This document shows, piece after piece, positions 31,639-39,990 of a DNA stretch of 44,124 nucleotides (positions are counted from its first letter, which is position 1; every line of letters begins with the position of its first letter). A program made the translations under genes and the position numbers. The notes below the pieces were generated by a model that was given only the letters and a program-made list of their open reading frames with translations, was not told the DNA's origin and searched no databases. Location: the NCBI RefSeq assembly GCF_035306705.1, contig NZ_DATGNO010000154.1:1-44124 (forward strand), written 5' to 3'. Source of the stretch: Xanthomarina sp035306705. Lineage in GTDB: Bacteria > Bacteroidota > Bacteroidia > Flavobacteriales > Flavobacteriaceae.

Positions 31639-32949
31639 TTATTCTTTCTTTAAAATAATTTCAATTATCGAATCAAAATCTGTAACACCTTTTTCTCTAA
31701 CTAAAGTTGTGTCTTTAATAACATTAACCGATTCTATCACATCCGGAGCAATGTTATCCACATAAGACTTTTCATATGGTTCGCCATCAACAAGATAAAG
31801 GATGCGTTCATCAACCACTTTTTCTTTTAAAGGTTCTGCTTTACGTGCTACTTCAGGTAAATCCATATCCTCTAAATCGTTCCAATGAACTTTTTGAATA
31901 ACAGTTCCTTTTTCCAATTTTAAAATTCCAGGACTAGATCGAACAATGGTTTTTATAGCCTTTTCGTCGCAAAGGAAAAAATCGAAATGGAGTTTGTATT
32001 GCTCTTTCATATGCTGTTTTGCATCTTCACCAGAAGCTGTTAAGCCAATAACCGTATATCCCTTTCTAAGGGCTTCATCTGAAAAAGCTTTCAGTTTTAC
32101 AACGCCATCTTTTTCTGCTTTATCTAGATTATACATGGCAATCATAATAAGATGGTCTTCATTTAAATAATATTCGGTAAAATCTTCATCCATAGTTTCA
32201 ATGGAAAAATCTTTTACTGGAGGATCGTAACCTGCATCAATAATTTTTGTTTCAACTCCCACATATTCCCCATCAACTTCCGGGTAACTCCCATCGGTAA
32301 CAAAGTCCTTTTCTTCACCATTCACATTAAAAGTCCAAGTAAAACGCTGAATAGGTTTTGGAGCGTCTTCTGGTATAATCATTCCTTTCATAATGTTTTT
32401 GCCCACAGCATACGCTCTAAAATCTATAGATGGCAAATGCATTAAAACATGGTAACCAAACCATAAACATGCAATAAAACTAAAGAGGGCAACCACTGTT
32501 AGTCCAAATGGTCTAAGTATGGGTTTGATGTATTTGACCCCAAAGAATAGAATTAAAATGAGGACGAGTAAAATAACATCTTTTGAAAAACTTTCCCAAG
32601 GAGTTAATGGTATGGCATCTCCAAAACAGCCGCAATCCTTAACTTTTTCGAAGTAAGCAGAGTAAAATGTTAGGAAGGTGAAAAACACAATCATTCCCAA
32701 CAAACTCCAAACAGTAAATTTTGGTTTATATCCTATTAACAGGAAAATTCCTAGAATAACTTCAAAAATTACCACAAAAATGGCAATTGCTAAAGCATAA
32801 GGTTCTAAAAATGTGATGTTAAGTACATCTGCACTAAAATATTCCTCCAATTTATACGAAAACCCTAAAGGATCGTTGAGCTTTACAAATCCGGAGATAA
32901 TAAATAAAACACCTACTAAAATTCTACTAATGTTAACTATGTATTTCAT
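31639..32949 (-). CDS. BT_3928-type DoxX/MauE membrane protein with C-terminal plug-like extension
   Basis: 436 aa from the ATG at 32949. Residues 1-165 are a DoxX/MauE-like four-helix membrane domain with DCGCFGD at 105-111, the redox Cys motif of the family. Residues 240-360 look like a thioredoxin-fold domain (P-V-K-D-F-S-I, Y-T-V-I-G-L-T-A-S, F-F-L-C-D-E-K-A-I-K-T-I-V-R-S-S-P-G) without a CxxC. Residues about 380-436 (R-I-L-Y-L-V-D-G-E-P to I-I-L-K-K) resemble the small plug-like domain seen at the end of flavobacterial M56 peptidases and TonB receptors and seem an addition to the family. The upstream ATGs at 32973 and 32964 lie within a palindrome and are not favoured. Role in envelope redox is inferred. 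Confidence 0.85.
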   Translation of the reverse strand: MKYIVNISRILVGVLFIISGFVKLNDPLGFSYKLEEYFSADVLNITFLEPYALAIAIFVVIFEVILGIFLLIGYKPKFTVWSLLGMIVFFTFLTFYSAYFEKVKDCGCFGDAIPLTPWESFSKDVILLVLILILFFGVKYIKPILRPFGLTVVALFSFIACLWFGYHVLMHLPSIDFRAYAVGKNIMKGMIIPEDAPKPIQRFTWTFNVNGEEKDFVTDGSYPEVDGEYVGVETKIIDAGYDPPVKDFSIETMDEDFTEYYLNEDHLIMIAMYNLDKAEKDGVVKLKAFSDEALRKGYTVIGLTASGEDAKQHMKEQYKLHFDFFLCDEKAIKTIVRSSPGILKLEKGTVIQKVHWNDLEDMDLPEVARKAEPLKEKVVDERILYLVDGEPYEKSYVDNIAPDVIESVNVIKDTTLVREKGVTDFDSIIEIILKKE

Positions 32950-32962
32950 AACTCTATTTTGC

Positions 32963-32982
32963 ATTCCTGCCAAGGCAAGAAT
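32963..32982. repeat. Decayed ATTCCTG-type palindrome
   Basis: Arms ATTCCTGCC (32963-32971) and GGCAAGAAT (32974-32982) with one mismatch, just upstream of the DoxX-type gene. Related in form to the palindromes at 30418 and 30542. Confidence 0.45.
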
Positions 32983-33079
32983 CTATTTAATTATACTAAT
33001 ATTATTTTATTTCTATTTCGCTTAGACCAAACCTTCATTTTGTCTTCTCATTCCTCATTTTGTTTTAAGCTTTTGTTCT

Positions 33080-33622
33080 CTATTTTGATTCACTCAAGTG
33101 AATTAAAGCAAAAACCGCATAATTTACTATATCCTGATAATTTGCATCAATTCCTTCACTAACCAAAGTTTTTCCTTGATTGTCCTCAATTTGTTTAACA
33201 CGCAATAACTTTTGAAGGATTAAATCGGTTAGACTGCTTACGCGCATATCTCGCCAAGCTTCACCATAATCATGGTTTTTGTCCATCATGAGTTGTTTGG
33301 CAATAGTTACTTTTTCATCATATAACTTGGTGGCTTCATCTAAGGATAAATCTGGTTGTTCTACAACGCCCATATCCAATTGGATTAAGGCCATAACGCA
33401 ATAATTTATAATGCCAATAAATTCACTTTCTTGACCTTCGTTTACTTTTTGAACCTTATTTTGTTGCAACCCTCGAATACGTTGTGCTTTTATAAAAACC
33501 TGGTCGGTAAGCGATGGTAAACGCAAAATACGCCAAGCACTTCCATAATCTTTCATTTTTTTAATAAATAAATCCCGACATGTTTTTATAACTGCGTCGT
33601 ATTGTTTTGAAGTGTCTTGCAT
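33080..33622 (-). CDS. DUF1599 domain-containing protein
   Basis: 180-aa soluble protein made of two copies of the same unit. Copy 1 (about 14-82): K-D-Y-G-S-A-W-R-I-L-R-L-P-S-L-T-D then I-I-N-Y-C-V-M-A-L-I-Q-L. Copy 2 (about 105-178): H-D-Y-G-E-A-W-R-D-M-R-V-S-S-L-T-D then I-V-N-Y-A-V-F-A-L-I-H-L. DUF1599 has also been called nucleotide modification associated domain 1. The activity is unproven. First gene of the operon leading to clpS and divergent from folP, a context I recall as conserved in Flavobacteriaceae. Confidence 0.9.
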   Translation of the reverse strand: MQDTSKQYDAVIKTCRDLFIKKMKDYGSAWRILRLPSLTDQVFIKAQRIRGLQQNKVQKVNEGQESEFIGIINYCVMALIQLDMGVVEQPDLSLDEATKLYDEKVTIAKQLMMDKNHDYGEAWRDMRVSSLTDLILQKLLRVKQIEDNQGKTLVSEGIDANYQDIVNYAVFALIHLSESK

Positions 33623-33660
33623 GAATTAAAATGAATTTTGCGTAAATTTCGCTTAAATAG

Positions 33661-33712
33661 TTCAGAGTTCAAAGTTCTAAATTCAAAGTTTCGTTTCTTT
33701 GTCAAACTTTGA
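33661..33712. repeat. TTCAAAGTT repeats and a 9-bp dyad between DUF1599 and folP
   Basis: TTCAAAGTT occurs twice in direct orientation; TCAAAGTTT (33683-33691) and AAACTTTGA (33704-33712) form a perfect dyad with a 12-nt spacer. It lies in the divergent promoter region. Confidence 0.4.
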
Positions 33713-33741
33713 TCACTGAATCTTAAATTTCAAACCTTTTT

Positions 33742-34566
33742 ATGACCATAAATTGCAAAGGCAAACTTATAGATTTATCGACTCCAAAAGTTATGGGAAT
33801 CCTAAATCTAACTCCCGATTCCTTTTATGATGGCGGAAAATATAAAAACGACAACGAAATTTTGTCGCAGGTTTATACCATGTTAAAACACGGAGCTGCT
33901 TTTATTGATATTGGCGCTTATAGTTCTCGTCCAGATGCCAAACACATTAATGAAGATGAAGAGCTACAACGTTTGCTTCCAATTATTTCTTTAATTTTGA
34001 AAGAATTTCCAGAGATATTAATTTCTATCGATACCTTTAGAAGTCAAGTAGCTAAACAAGGTCTTGAGGCTGGAGCTGCATTAATTAACGATATTTCAGC
34101 TGGAAAATTAGACGAAGAAATGCTGGAAACCGTGGCAAAACTTAAAGTTCCATATATTATGATGCATATGAAAGGAACGCCACAAACCATGCAACAACAT
34201 ACCAATTATGAAAATTTAATAAAAGAAATGTTATTTTATTTTTCTGAAAGAATTGCCCGAGCTCAAGCTCTTGGAATTATAGACATTATTATAGATCCAG
34301 GTTTTGGATTTGCAAAAACCAAAGAGCAGAGTTTTGAAATCCTAAATCATTTGGAGCTTTTTAAAATGCTTGATAAACCAATTCTATCTGGTGTTTCCAG
34401 AAAATCCATGATTTATAAAACGCTGGAAAATTCTCCAAAAGAAGCTTTAAACGGAACAACTGTTTTAAATACCGTAGCCTTGCAAAAAGGAGCTTCTATT
34501 TTACGGGTCCACGACGTTAAGGAGGCTGTGGAATGTGTAAAACTTATAGAACAATTAAAATATTAA
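33742..34566 (+). CDS. folP: Dihydropteroate synthase
   Basis: 274-aa cytoplasmic folate enzyme that condenses p-aminobenzoate with dihydropterin pyrophosphate. Motifs: V-M-G-I-L-N-L-T-P-D-S-F-Y-D-G-G-K (about 17-33), D-I-G-A-Y-S-S-R-P (about 56-64), I-S-I-D-T-F-R, I-N-D-I-S-A-G, M-H-M-K-G-T-P-Q-T-M-Q, D-P-G-F-G-F-A-K-T and G-V-S-R-K-S. The usual GGESTRP has changed to GAYSSRP, a common variant in Bacteroidetes. A possible promoter is TTTG (33698) with N22 and TAAATTTC. The next gene begins 3 nt after the stop. Confidence 0.96.
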   Translation: MTINCKGKLIDLSTPKVMGILNLTPDSFYDGGKYKNDNEILSQVYTMLKHGAAFIDIGAYSSRPDAKHINEDEELQRLLPIISLILKEFPEILISIDTFRSQVAKQGLEAGAALINDISAGKLDEEMLETVAKLKVPYIMMHMKGTPQTMQQHTNYENLIKEMLFYFSERIARAQALGIIDIIIDPGFGFAKTKEQSFEILNHLELFKMLDKPILSGVSRKSMIYKTLENSPKEALNGTTVLNTVALQKGASILRVHDVKEAVECVKLIEQLKY

Positions 34567-34568
34567 AA

Positions 34569-35237
34569 ATGAAATATTTTCAAATACTAGCGCTAATTTT
34601 TTTAGTTTCATGTGGTAATAAAAAAGTAGTACAACTTCCAGAGATAGACCATTCGGATATTTTCGAAATTTTAGATGTTTCTCCAGCTTATTTGTTTTAC
34701 GATGAAACTAAAGAAGACAGCATCGAGCTTAATAGGAAATCATTAATTGGCACCACAAATTGGTTGGTAAATGTGGATAAACGTCTGACTTTAAAGCAAG
34801 CCATTCCAAAAATTGTCTATTTGCAAAACAAAAAACGCAATGCGGAAGTTCATAAAAACGAAGAAGCAAAAAACTATTATACCTGTCACAATACAAGTAT
34901 TAACAACTTGGGTTTCATTGAATTTACCGACGTTTATTATATAGAAAAACAACCCATAGATTTTGATTTAAAGGCTAATAATTATAATATCGTTATTCGT
35001 TCTACTTCAAATATTGAGATGCATTCTGCAACAGAAGAAAACGCTTTAAAATCTTCAGAAACCACTTTATTACAGGATATAAATAAATTTGCTTCAAAAA
35101 CTGATGAAGCTACAACGCTCCATTTGTTTTTCAGCCAAAACTTAAGCTTTCAAGATTATATTAGTTTAAAATCTCTTTTGAATAAGCTAACAGATAAAAA
35201 TGTTGTTATTGCCAATGAAGAGTTCATTTTTAATTAA
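34569..35237 (+). CDS. Hypothetical lipoprotein between folP and cdaA
   Basis: 222-aa lipoprotein from the ATG at 34569: MKYFQILALIFLVSC gives a short signal and a lipobox ending at Cys 15. The mature region has no motif I recognise; it is Asn/Lys/Glu rich with short beta-like segments, and the end F-F-S-Q-N-L-S-F-Q-D-Y-I-S-L-K-S-L-L-N-K-L is faintly ExbD-like. An ATG at 34533 overlaps folP and adds a non-signal leader, so it is rejected. Tight spacing ties it to folP, and it is followed 48 nt later by cdaA. Confidence 0.75.
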   Translation: MKYFQILALIFLVSCGNKKVVQLPEIDHSDIFEILDVSPAYLFYDETKEDSIELNRKSLIGTTNWLVNVDKRLTLKQAIPKIVYLQNKKRNAEVHKNEEAKNYYTCHNTSINNLGFIEFTDVYYIEKQPIDFDLKANNYNIVIRSTSNIEMHSATEENALKSSETTLLQDINKFASKTDEATTLHLFFSQNLSFQDYISLKSLLNKLTDKNVVIANEEFIFN

Positions 35238-35285
35238 GATGAGTTCTATGGATATTTTATTTAAATTTACCAAAACCTCACACCT

Positions 35286-36071
35286 TTGAAAATTTTTGAC
35301 GACCTATTAAAATTTACGGTTATAGATATTGCAGATGTTATACTTGTAGCACTCTTGCTCTATTATATTTACAAATTGGTAAAAGGAACCGTAGCCATAA
35401 ACATCTTTATTGGAATAGTTATTATTTACTTTATTTATCTGCTAACCGAAGCTTTAGAGATGAAAATGCTAAGCAAGATTCTAGGCGGCTTTATGAGTGT
35501 TGGTTTAATTGCTTTGATTGTGGTTTTTCAACAGGAAATCAGGAAGTTTTTATTAATGGTTGGTTCTACAAATTTTAGCAAACGACGTAAGTTTCTAGGG
35601 AGATTTAATTTTCTAAAAACAGAAAGTGAATCGGAAACGGATGTCGAAAGCATTATGGCCGCCTGCAACAAAATGTCAGCCTCTAAAACAGGAGCTTTAA
35701 TTGTTTTTGAATGCAACAACAATCTGGATTTTCTAGTAACAACCGGAGACGAGATGAATATTAAAATCACGCAACCAATTATTGAAAGTATTTTTTTTAA
35801 AAACAGTCCTTTACATGATGGTGCCATAATTGTTTCAGACAATATCGTAAAGGCCACACGTGTAATTCTGCCAATAAGCAACGATAAAAGCTTGCCACAA
35901 CGTTTTGGTTTAAGACATAGAGCTGCGGTTGGAATTACCGAAAAAACCGATGCTTTAGCCCTTGTTGTAAGCGAAGAAACTGGACAGATTTCTTATTTTA
36001 AGGATGGTAAATTTATTATGTTTAAAGACACACTAGAATTAGTAGACTTGATTAAAAAAGATCTGGTTTAA
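35286..36071 (+). CDS. cdaA: Diadenylate cyclase CdaA (TTG start)
   Basis: Makes the second messenger c-di-AMP from two ATP. The 261-aa protein has an N-terminal membrane part (about 13-90, three helices) and a cytoplasmic DAC domain. The catalytic motifs are DGA at 178-180 in LHDGAIIV and RHR at 210-212 in GLRHRAAVG. The start is the TTG at 35286 (MKIFDDLLKF), because no in-frame ATG lies near it and the reading matches the family N-terminus. c-di-AMP commonly controls osmolyte and K+ transport. No phosphodiesterase or CdaR gene is adjacent. Confidence 0.93.
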   Translation: MKIFDDLLKFTVIDIADVILVALLLYYIYKLVKGTVAINIFIGIVIIYFIYLLTEALEMKMLSKILGGFMSVGLIALIVVFQQEIRKFLLMVGSTNFSKRRKFLGRFNFLKTESESETDVESIMAACNKMSASKTGALIVFECNNNLDFLVTTGDEMNIKITQPIIESIFFKNSPLHDGAIIVSDNIVKATRVILPISNDKSLPQRFGLRHRAAVGITEKTDALALVVSEETGQISYFKDGKFIMFKDTLELVDLIKKDLV

Positions 36072-36145
36072 AGTGAAGTCAAAAATCTGATAAGGTTTTA
36101 TCCTTTAAAATTACCTGTGTAAAATAGAAGAGCGTTTAAATAAAT

Positions 36146-37909
36146 TTAGGCAACTTCTTCTTTTAGAAATTGGACTTCGTATAGATTTCTATAATAACCA
36201 TTTTCTTTTTTAAGTAGCTCTTTGTGCGTACCTACTTCCACAATTTCTCCAGCATCCATAACCATGATTTTGTCTGCTTTTTTAATGGTGGCCAGTCTAT
36301 GGGCAATAATTATGGAGGTTCTTCCTTTGGTTATTTTATAGGTGGCATTTTGAATTAATTGTTCAGAATAAGAATCGACGGATGACGTAGCTTCATCTAA
36401 AACCAAAATACTTGGATTAGTAACATAAGCTCTTAAAAACGACAGTAATTGACGTTGCCCTGAAGATAACATGGCCCCACGTTCTTTTACATTATAATGA
36501 TAGCCATTTGGCAAGCTCATAATAAAATCGTGAATTCCAATATCCTTTGCGGCTTGTTCCACATCTTCTTGCCTAATAGCAGGATTGTTTAAGGTGATAT
36601 TATTTAAAATAGTATCGGCAAACAAAAACACATCTTGTAAAACAACAGCAATCTGCGTTCTTAACGAAGCCAGTTTAATGTCTTTGATATTAATGTTATC
36701 AATGCAGATTTCACCTTTGTTAATATCGTAAAACCTGTTTAGTAAATTAATTATGGTCGACTTCCCTGCTCCGGTTGCTCCAACAATAGCAACTGTTTCT
36801 CCAACTTCCACCTGAAACGAAACCCCTTTTAGAACTTCCTCGTCTTCTACATAACTAAAATACACCTCCTTAAACGAAATATCTCCTTTAAATGAAGTCA
36901 CCTCCAAAGTACCATGATCATCGATTTGCGAAGTGGTTTCAAGCACTCTAAACACTCTTTTTGCAGCTACCATTCCCATTTGCAGGGCATTAAACTTATC
37001 GGCAATTTGACGAAGAGGTCTAAACAACATAGGAATCATCATAATAAAAGCCGTTAAATCCCCTAGTGAAGCTGTTTGTCCAATAACCACATTTAAACCC
37101 CCATACCAAGCAATAAGACCAATGGTAATTGAGGAGGACAATTCGGCTATTGGAAAGAAAATGGAGTTGTACCAAACGGTTTTTAACCAAGCCTTTTTAT
37201 GGCGTTCATTTATTTCCTTAAATTTGTTGTATTCGGTAGCTTCTCTTGTAAACAGTTGAAGGATTTTCATTCCAGTAATACGTTCTTGTACAAAGGAATT
37301 TAAATTAGAAACTTCTGTTCTTACTTCTTCAAACGCACGTTTCATATATTTTTGAAACAAGCGGGTGGCATATAACACCAAAGGCAACATTAAAAATACA
37401 ATCAGGCTTAATTCCCAATTCATATAAAGCATCACCAAAGAAACGACTAGCATGGTAAGTAAATCTCTAAAAATCATAAAGAATCCTTCACCAAAAACAT
37501 CGGCAATACGCTCCATGTCCGTAACCGCTCTAGTAATTAATACTCCTACGGAAGAGTTGTCGAAGTATTTCATTCTAAACCGGATCATGTGGTCAAATAA
37601 TTTGACACGAATGTCCTTAACCACACTCTGACCCAGAAATCCAGAATAGTATATAAAAAGTAATTGGCAAACAACTTCTGCTAATAAAAGTCCTGCCATA
37701 ATATAAATATAAGGTAAAAAACCTTCAAATTTTTTAGTAACAATGTTCTGGTCTATCGCCTGTTGAAGAATATAAGGTCTAACAGCTCCAAAAATAGCCA
37801 ATAGGACAACGGCAACCAGCACACCAACAAACACATGGTTATAAGGCTTAATAAACTTAAAAAGCTTTTTAAACAAGGTGATTTCAAGTATGGATTCTAT
37901 TTTGCTCAT
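36146..37909 (-). CDS. ABC exporter, fused permease/ATPase (MsbA/LmrA-like)
   Basis: 587-aa half-transporter. The N-terminal membrane domain (about 1-310) has six helices. The C-terminal ATPase has Walker A GATGAGKST, Q-loop in VLQDVFLF, signature LSSGQRQ (second Gly/Ser in LSGGQ replaced by Ser), Walker B ILVLDEATSSVD and H-loop IIAHR. Likely works as a homodimer or with a partner to export a lipid or drug. The single N-terminal domain organisation and sequence agree with the group usually labelled MsbA-like in Flavobacteriaceae. It follows truA by 33 nt and they are likely cotranscribed. Confidence 0.93.
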   Translation of the reverse strand: MSKIESILEITLFKKLFKFIKPYNHVFVGVLVAVVLLAIFGAVRPYILQQAIDQNIVTKKFEGFLPYIYIMAGLLLAEVVCQLLFIYYSGFLGQSVVKDIRVKLFDHMIRFRMKYFDNSSVGVLITRAVTDMERIADVFGEGFFMIFRDLLTMLVVSLVMLYMNWELSLIVFLMLPLVLYATRLFQKYMKRAFEEVRTEVSNLNSFVQERITGMKILQLFTREATEYNKFKEINERHKKAWLKTVWYNSIFFPIAELSSSITIGLIAWYGGLNVVIGQTASLGDLTAFIMMIPMLFRPLRQIADKFNALQMGMVAAKRVFRVLETTSQIDDHGTLEVTSFKGDISFKEVYFSYVEDEEVLKGVSFQVEVGETVAIVGATGAGKSTIINLLNRFYDINKGEICIDNINIKDIKLASLRTQIAVVLQDVFLFADTILNNITLNNPAIRQEDVEQAAKDIGIHDFIMSLPNGYHYNVKERGAMLSSGQRQLLSFLRAYVTNPSILVLDEATSSVDSYSEQLIQNATYKITKGRTSIIIAHRLATIKKADKIMVMDAGEIVEVGTHKELLKKENGYYRNLYEVQFLKEEVA

Positions 37910-37942
37910 GTTTACTTCCCAAAAATAGGAGTCAATTTTTTA

Positions 37943-38689
37943 TTATTTTAATTTGATAGTTTCTGGATATTCAACCTCTGTAAGATACAAACCATGCGCC
38001 GGAACGGAAAAACCAGCCTCACTCCTATTTTTAGAAGCTAGAATGCTGTGCATATCTTCAACTTTCAGTTTTCCTAAACCTATATTTATTAAAGTTCCAA
38101 CGATAGCCCGAACCATATTTCTTAAAAACCTATCTGCTTTTATACGAAACTGCAACTCGTTTTCCACGAATTCCCAATCGGCCGTCATAATATAACAATT
38201 ATACGTATTTACATCTGTATTGCTTTTCGAAAAGCATTGAAAATCTTTATGACCCAATAGTAATTTCGTAGCCTCTTTCATCTTATTTAAATCCAAATCT
38301 GGCTTTACATAATAAGATTCATCATAAGTAAAAACATCCTTACTTAAAGCAATCCGATATAAATAAGCACGACTTACCGCATGAAATCTGGCATGAACAT
38401 CTGGTTTGACTTCAAATATATCCTGAACGGAAATATCTTTGGGTAAAAATGAATTGAGTTTATAAATTAAATCAATTACTTCAAAAAAAACTTCCGTATC
38501 AAAATGCGCAAACATCTGCTTGGCATGTACCCCAGCATCTGTTCGTCCTGCTCCAACTATAGCTATAGATTGATTTAAAAGCGTGGACAAGGATTTTTCA
38601 ACAACCTCTTGTACAGAAATGGCATTGGGCTGATTTTGCCAACCGTGATAATTTTTTCCGTTGTATGAAAGCTCTAAGAAATATCTCAA
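37943..38689 (-). CDS. truA: tRNA pseudouridine synthase A
   Basis: 248-aa enzyme that makes pseudouridine at tRNA positions 38-40. The catalytic Asp lies in GAGRTDAGVHA (about 46-56). The Y-H-G-W-Q-N-Q motif near residue 14 and the R-F-L-R-N-M-V-R-A-I-V-G-T-L segment near 180 are family landmarks. Normal length. Divergent from the phosphodiesterase gene at 38809. Confidence 0.96.
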   Translation of the reverse strand: MRYFLELSYNGKNYHGWQNQPNAISVQEVVEKSLSTLLNQSIAIVGAGRTDAGVHAKQMFAHFDTEVFFEVIDLIYKLNSFLPKDISVQDIFEVKPDVHARFHAVSRAYLYRIALSKDVFTYDESYYVKPDLDLNKMKEATKLLLGHKDFQCFSKSNTDVNTYNCYIMTADWEFVENELQFRIKADRFLRNMVRAIVGTLINIGLGKLKVEDMHSILASKNRSEAGFSVPAHGLYLTEVEYPETIKLK

Positions 38690-38772
38690 GGGATTATGCT
38701 ATTTTTGTAAAAAACAAAGATAGAATTTAAATCTTTCTTGAAGTTTCAAATAAAAGTTAAATATAAAATTGA

Positions 38773-38788
38773 TTCCGATGCTTCGGAA
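38773..38788. repeat. Palindrome matching the one upstream of the META gene
   Basis: TTCCGA-TGCT-TCGGAA, 6-bp arms, 20 nt upstream of the phosphodiesterase ATG. Read on the minus strand it has the same AGCA loop as the palindrome at 18127-18142 and differs by one compensatory base pair. Confidence 0.5.
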
Positions 38789-38808
38789 CCAGTTTCATAG
38801 GAAATAAT

Positions 38809-39303
38809 ATGAAAAAAATCCTACTCCTTTCTGATACCCACAGCTATATAGATGATGCTATTTTAAAACACGTAAAACAAGCAGATGAAGTATGGCATGC
38901 TGGTGATATTGGCGATTTAAACGTAACCAATCAAATAAAAAAACTAAAACCTTTAAAAGCTGTTTTCGGGAATATAGATGGACACGATGCTAGAGCCGAA
39001 TTTCCAGAAAACAACCGGTTTATTTGTGAAAATGTAGATGTTTGGATCACGCATATTGGAGGTTACCCTAATAGATATGATGTAAGAATTAGGGAAGCCC
39101 TGAAAAAAAATCCGCCAGATTTGTTTATCTGTGGTCATTCGCATATTCTAAAGGTCATGCCAGATAAAAAATTAAATTTATTGCACATGAATCCTGGAGC
39201 TGTTGGAAAATACGGTTTTCATAAAGTAAGAACCATGCTGCGCTTTGTAATTGATGGTAGTAATATAAAAGACCTAGAGGTTATTGAGTTTGAAAGTAGA
39301 TAA
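38809..39303 (+). CDS. YfcE/MJ0936-type metallophosphoesterase
   Basis: 164-aa soluble phosphodiesterase of the two-metal calcineurin-like superfamily. The metal-binding motifs are all seen: LSDTHS (D8-x-H10), HAGDIGD near 31-37, GNIDG near 54-58, HIGGYP near 82 and CGHSH near 111-115. Cleaves phosphodiesters such as bis-pNPP in the tested homologues; the physiological substrate is unknown. It lies alone between truA and the DUF4293 gene, with a palindrome directly upstream. Confidence 0.93.
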   Translation: MKKILLLSDTHSYIDDAILKHVKQADEVWHAGDIGDLNVTNQIKKLKPLKAVFGNIDGHDARAEFPENNRFICENVDVWITHIGGYPNRYDVRIREALKKNPPDLFICGHSHILKVMPDKKLNLLHMNPGAVGKYGFHKVRTMLRFVIDGSNIKDLEVIEFESR

Positions 39304-39322
39304 AGGTTTTTAAAAACAACTC

Positions 39323-39354
39323 AAAAAAAAACCCAAGATCTTCACCTTGGGTTT
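39323..39354 (-). terminator. Terminator of the DUF4293 gene
   Basis: 9-bp stem AAACCCAAG / CTTGGGTTT, 8-nt loop; the minus strand runs into a long T tract (A residues at 39323-39330). It may also end the convergent phosphodiesterase transcript. Confidence 0.7.
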
Positions 39355-39382
39355 ACGCACTAATACAACTAAGATGTTAGGT

Positions 39383-39793
39383 TTATCTTAAACGATCTAC
39401 AGATTTTACAAGATCTTCATCCTTCTTAATGGCCTTATTGGCTAGTGCCAACAACACGATAGAAATAATAGGAAGAAAAATCCCAATACCTTTCTCTGAA
39501 ACTTCCGTTTCTCCAGATACATTTAGAGAGCGATACAAAAATAACCCTAGTAAAAAAAAATTTAATATGATGTTTAGTCGTCCCAATATAAATTGAGATT
39601 TCCTTTGTTTAAATCTAAAAATCGCAATAACGGACAAAACAGCCGACAACATGAACAGTGCAAAAACAGCAAGGTCATCTTTTGCGAAAATTTGTACATT
39701 TTCAGGTGTTGTCCATAATTCAAACACAAATATAAGTCCACCAGAAACTCCAGCAGCAAGTAAAAGATATATGGTTTGAATTCTTTGTAGCAT
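39383..39793 (-). CDS. DUF4293 domain-containing membrane protein
   Basis: 136-aa protein with four hydrophobic helices (about 5-25, 43-60, 70-90, 105-125) and a charged C-terminal tail. The N-terminus MLQRIQTIYLLLAA is the hallmark of the Bacteroidetes DUF4293 family. Function unknown. It is divergent from rho, a recurring neighbour in this group as I recall. Confidence 0.88.
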   Translation of the reverse strand: MLQRIQTIYLLLAAGVSGGLIFVFELWTTPENVQIFAKDDLAVFALFMLSAVLSVIAIFRFKQRKSQFILGRLNIILNFFLLGLFLYRSLNVSGETEVSEKGIGIFLPIISIVLLALANKAIKKDEDLVKSVDRLR

Positions 39794-39864
39794 TCTTAAT
39801 TGTTATTTAAAGCAGCAAAAATAATGGTTTCTTTTTAATAAATTAACTAAATTAAATAAAATAA

Positions 39865-39928
39865 AGTTGTATAATTGCAATAACAAAGTACAACTACCAC
39901 AGTTGTAAGTTGTTATTCTTCAGAATAA
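39865..39928 (+). promoter_or_regulatory. rho leader with competing hairpins
   Basis: TACAACT (39889-39895) can pair with AGTTGTA at 39865-39871 or with AGTTGTA at 39901-39907. The second hairpin extends, through a 2x2 AG/AG internal loop, to AATAACAA (39879-39886) / TTGTTATT (39910-39917). TTATTC-TTCA-GAATAA (39913-39928) overlaps that right arm, so the structures exclude one another. The transcription start has not been located with certainty. Confidence 0.5.
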
Positions 39929-39990
39929 AATCTATTTTTTTCAGAAAAAATCAATTTTAATATTTAATACAAATATTCAATTCAACATCA

